Below are positions 5,580 through 5,951 of a DNA stretch of 5,951 bases, one piece after another. The notes under the pieces are model-generated. The model searched no databases and was not told the origin of the DNA. It saw only the letters and a list, made by a program, of their open reading frames with translations. Location of the stretch: contig JAGQRA010000628.1 in assembly GCA_020425885.1 (NCBI GenBank), positions 1 through 5,951 of the forward strand. Direction: 5' to 3'. The translations under genes and the position numbers were made by a program. This stretch comes from Planctomycetota bacterium. Lineage in GTDB: Bacteria; Planctomycetota; UBA1135; UBA2386. Numbering within the stretch: position 1 is the stretch's first letter; the number at the start of each line of letters is the position of its first letter.

Positions 5580-5951
5580 ATGATCACCCTGACCGGAATC
5601 AGCAAGCACCACGGCCACCAGGCGTTGTTCGTCGATGCGTCGTTCCAGCTCAACCCCGGCGAGAAGGTCGGCCTGACCGGCCCCAACGGCGCCGGCAAGT
5701 CGACCGTGTTCCGCATGATCACCGGCGAGGAGAAGCCCGACGACGGCGATATCACCCTGCCCAAGCGGCTCACGATCGGCTACTTCAAGCAGGAGATCGC
5801 CGACATGGGCGGGTGCTCGGTGATCGACGAGGCGATCGCCGGCAGCGGCCGCGTCGTCGTCCTGCACCACCAGCTCGAGCAGCTGCAGCACGACATTGCC
5901 GACCCCGACCAGGCGGACGACATGGACCGCATCCTGCACCGCTTCGGCGAG
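5580..5951 (+). CDS. ABC-F family ATP-binding protein, N-terminal part (runs off the window)
   Basis: The frame opens at ATG 5580-5582 and stays open for 124 codons to the end of the window, so the gene is cut at its 3' side. The N-terminus M-I-T-L-T-G-I-S-K leads to the Walker A motif G-P-N-G-A-G-K-S-T (34-42). Next comes F-R-M-I-T-G-E-E-K-P-D-D-G-D-I and then L-T-I-G-Y-F-K-Q-E (65-73), the Q-loop region typical of ABC-F proteins. Residues 78-124 (S-V-I-D-E-A-I-A-G-S-G, then a Gln/Leu/Asp-rich helix ending H-R-F-G-E) also fit ABC-F rather than a transporter subunit. No membrane segment is present. ABC-F proteins usually carry two ATPase domains joined by a linker and act on the ribosome (translation factors or antibiotic-resistance protection). 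The linker and second domain lie beyond the window, so the subgroup (Uup, EttA, YbiT, resistance type) cannot be set. No Shine-Dalgarno precedes the ATG. Confidence 0.92.
   Translation, partial: MITLTGISKHHGHQALFVDASFQLNPGEKVGLTGPNGAGKSTVFRMITGEEKPDDGDITLPKRLTIGYFKQEIADMGGCSVIDEAIAGSGRVVVLHHQLEQLQHDIADPDQADDMDRILHRFGE

Noticed and set aside
5543..5773. N-terminal extension of the fucosidase frame
   Set aside because: It would place about 77 residues in front of a good signal peptide and overlap the ABC-F coding region antisense.
5457..5939. A 160-codon minus-strand frame opposite the ABC-F gene start
   Set aside because: It overlaps both the ABC-F Walker A coding region and the fucosidase signal peptide region; its sequence is an antisense shadow of a highly conserved gene.
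1..5951. Defence system, CRISPR, insertion sequence, attachment site or tRNA
   Set aside because: No direct-repeat array, terminal inverted repeats, transposase or integrase motifs, or tRNA-like fold were seen on either strand.

Overview
This is a GC-rich window with densely packed protein-coding genes and no sign of a mobile element, CRISPR array, tRNA or rRNA. The gene content suggests an environmental bacterium, possibly Planctomycetota: a secreted multi-domain fucosidase, a secreted HEAT-repeat protein, weak Shine-Dalgarno sequences and a small basic lysine/arginine-rich protein. That placement is inference from gene style only; another high-GC lineage cannot be excluded.

Layout, left to right. 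A plus-strand gene ends at position 114; only its Gly/Phe/Ser-rich tail is visible. It converges on a run of minus-strand genes, and a 37-base inverted repeat (118-154) in the short gap between the two stop codons could end transcription from both sides. The minus-strand run, in its own 5'-to-3' order, is: a secreted GH29 alpha-L-fucosidase (5542 to 3455), a THUMP-type RNA methyltransferase (3458 to 2283), a RimJ/RimL-like GNAT acetyltransferase (2286 to 1714), an exported HEAT-repeat protein (1654 to 464) and a 73-residue basic protein (377 to 156). At the right edge the divergent plus-strand gene (5580 onward) is the N-terminal part of an ABC-F ATPase and runs off the window.

The first three minus-strand genes are joined by two 4-base ATGA overlaps (3455-3458 and 2283-2286). 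This implies one transcript with coupled translation, although the products look unrelated: an exported glycosidase, a probable 23S rRNA base methyltransferase and a probable protein or small-molecule N-acetyltransferase. The HEAT gene and the small gene follow after gaps of 59 and 86 bases and could be on the same transcript or have their own promoters. The methyltransferase and the ABC-F protein both plausibly act on the ribosome, and they flank the fucosidase gene.

I found no convincing new multi-gene system. The most noteworthy points are the overlapping fucosidase-methyltransferase-acetyltransferase cluster, the hairpin between the convergent genes, and the very short divergent promoter space. 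Long antisense reading frames opposite the real genes are side effects of high GC content. No stretch over 300 bases lacks a gene.
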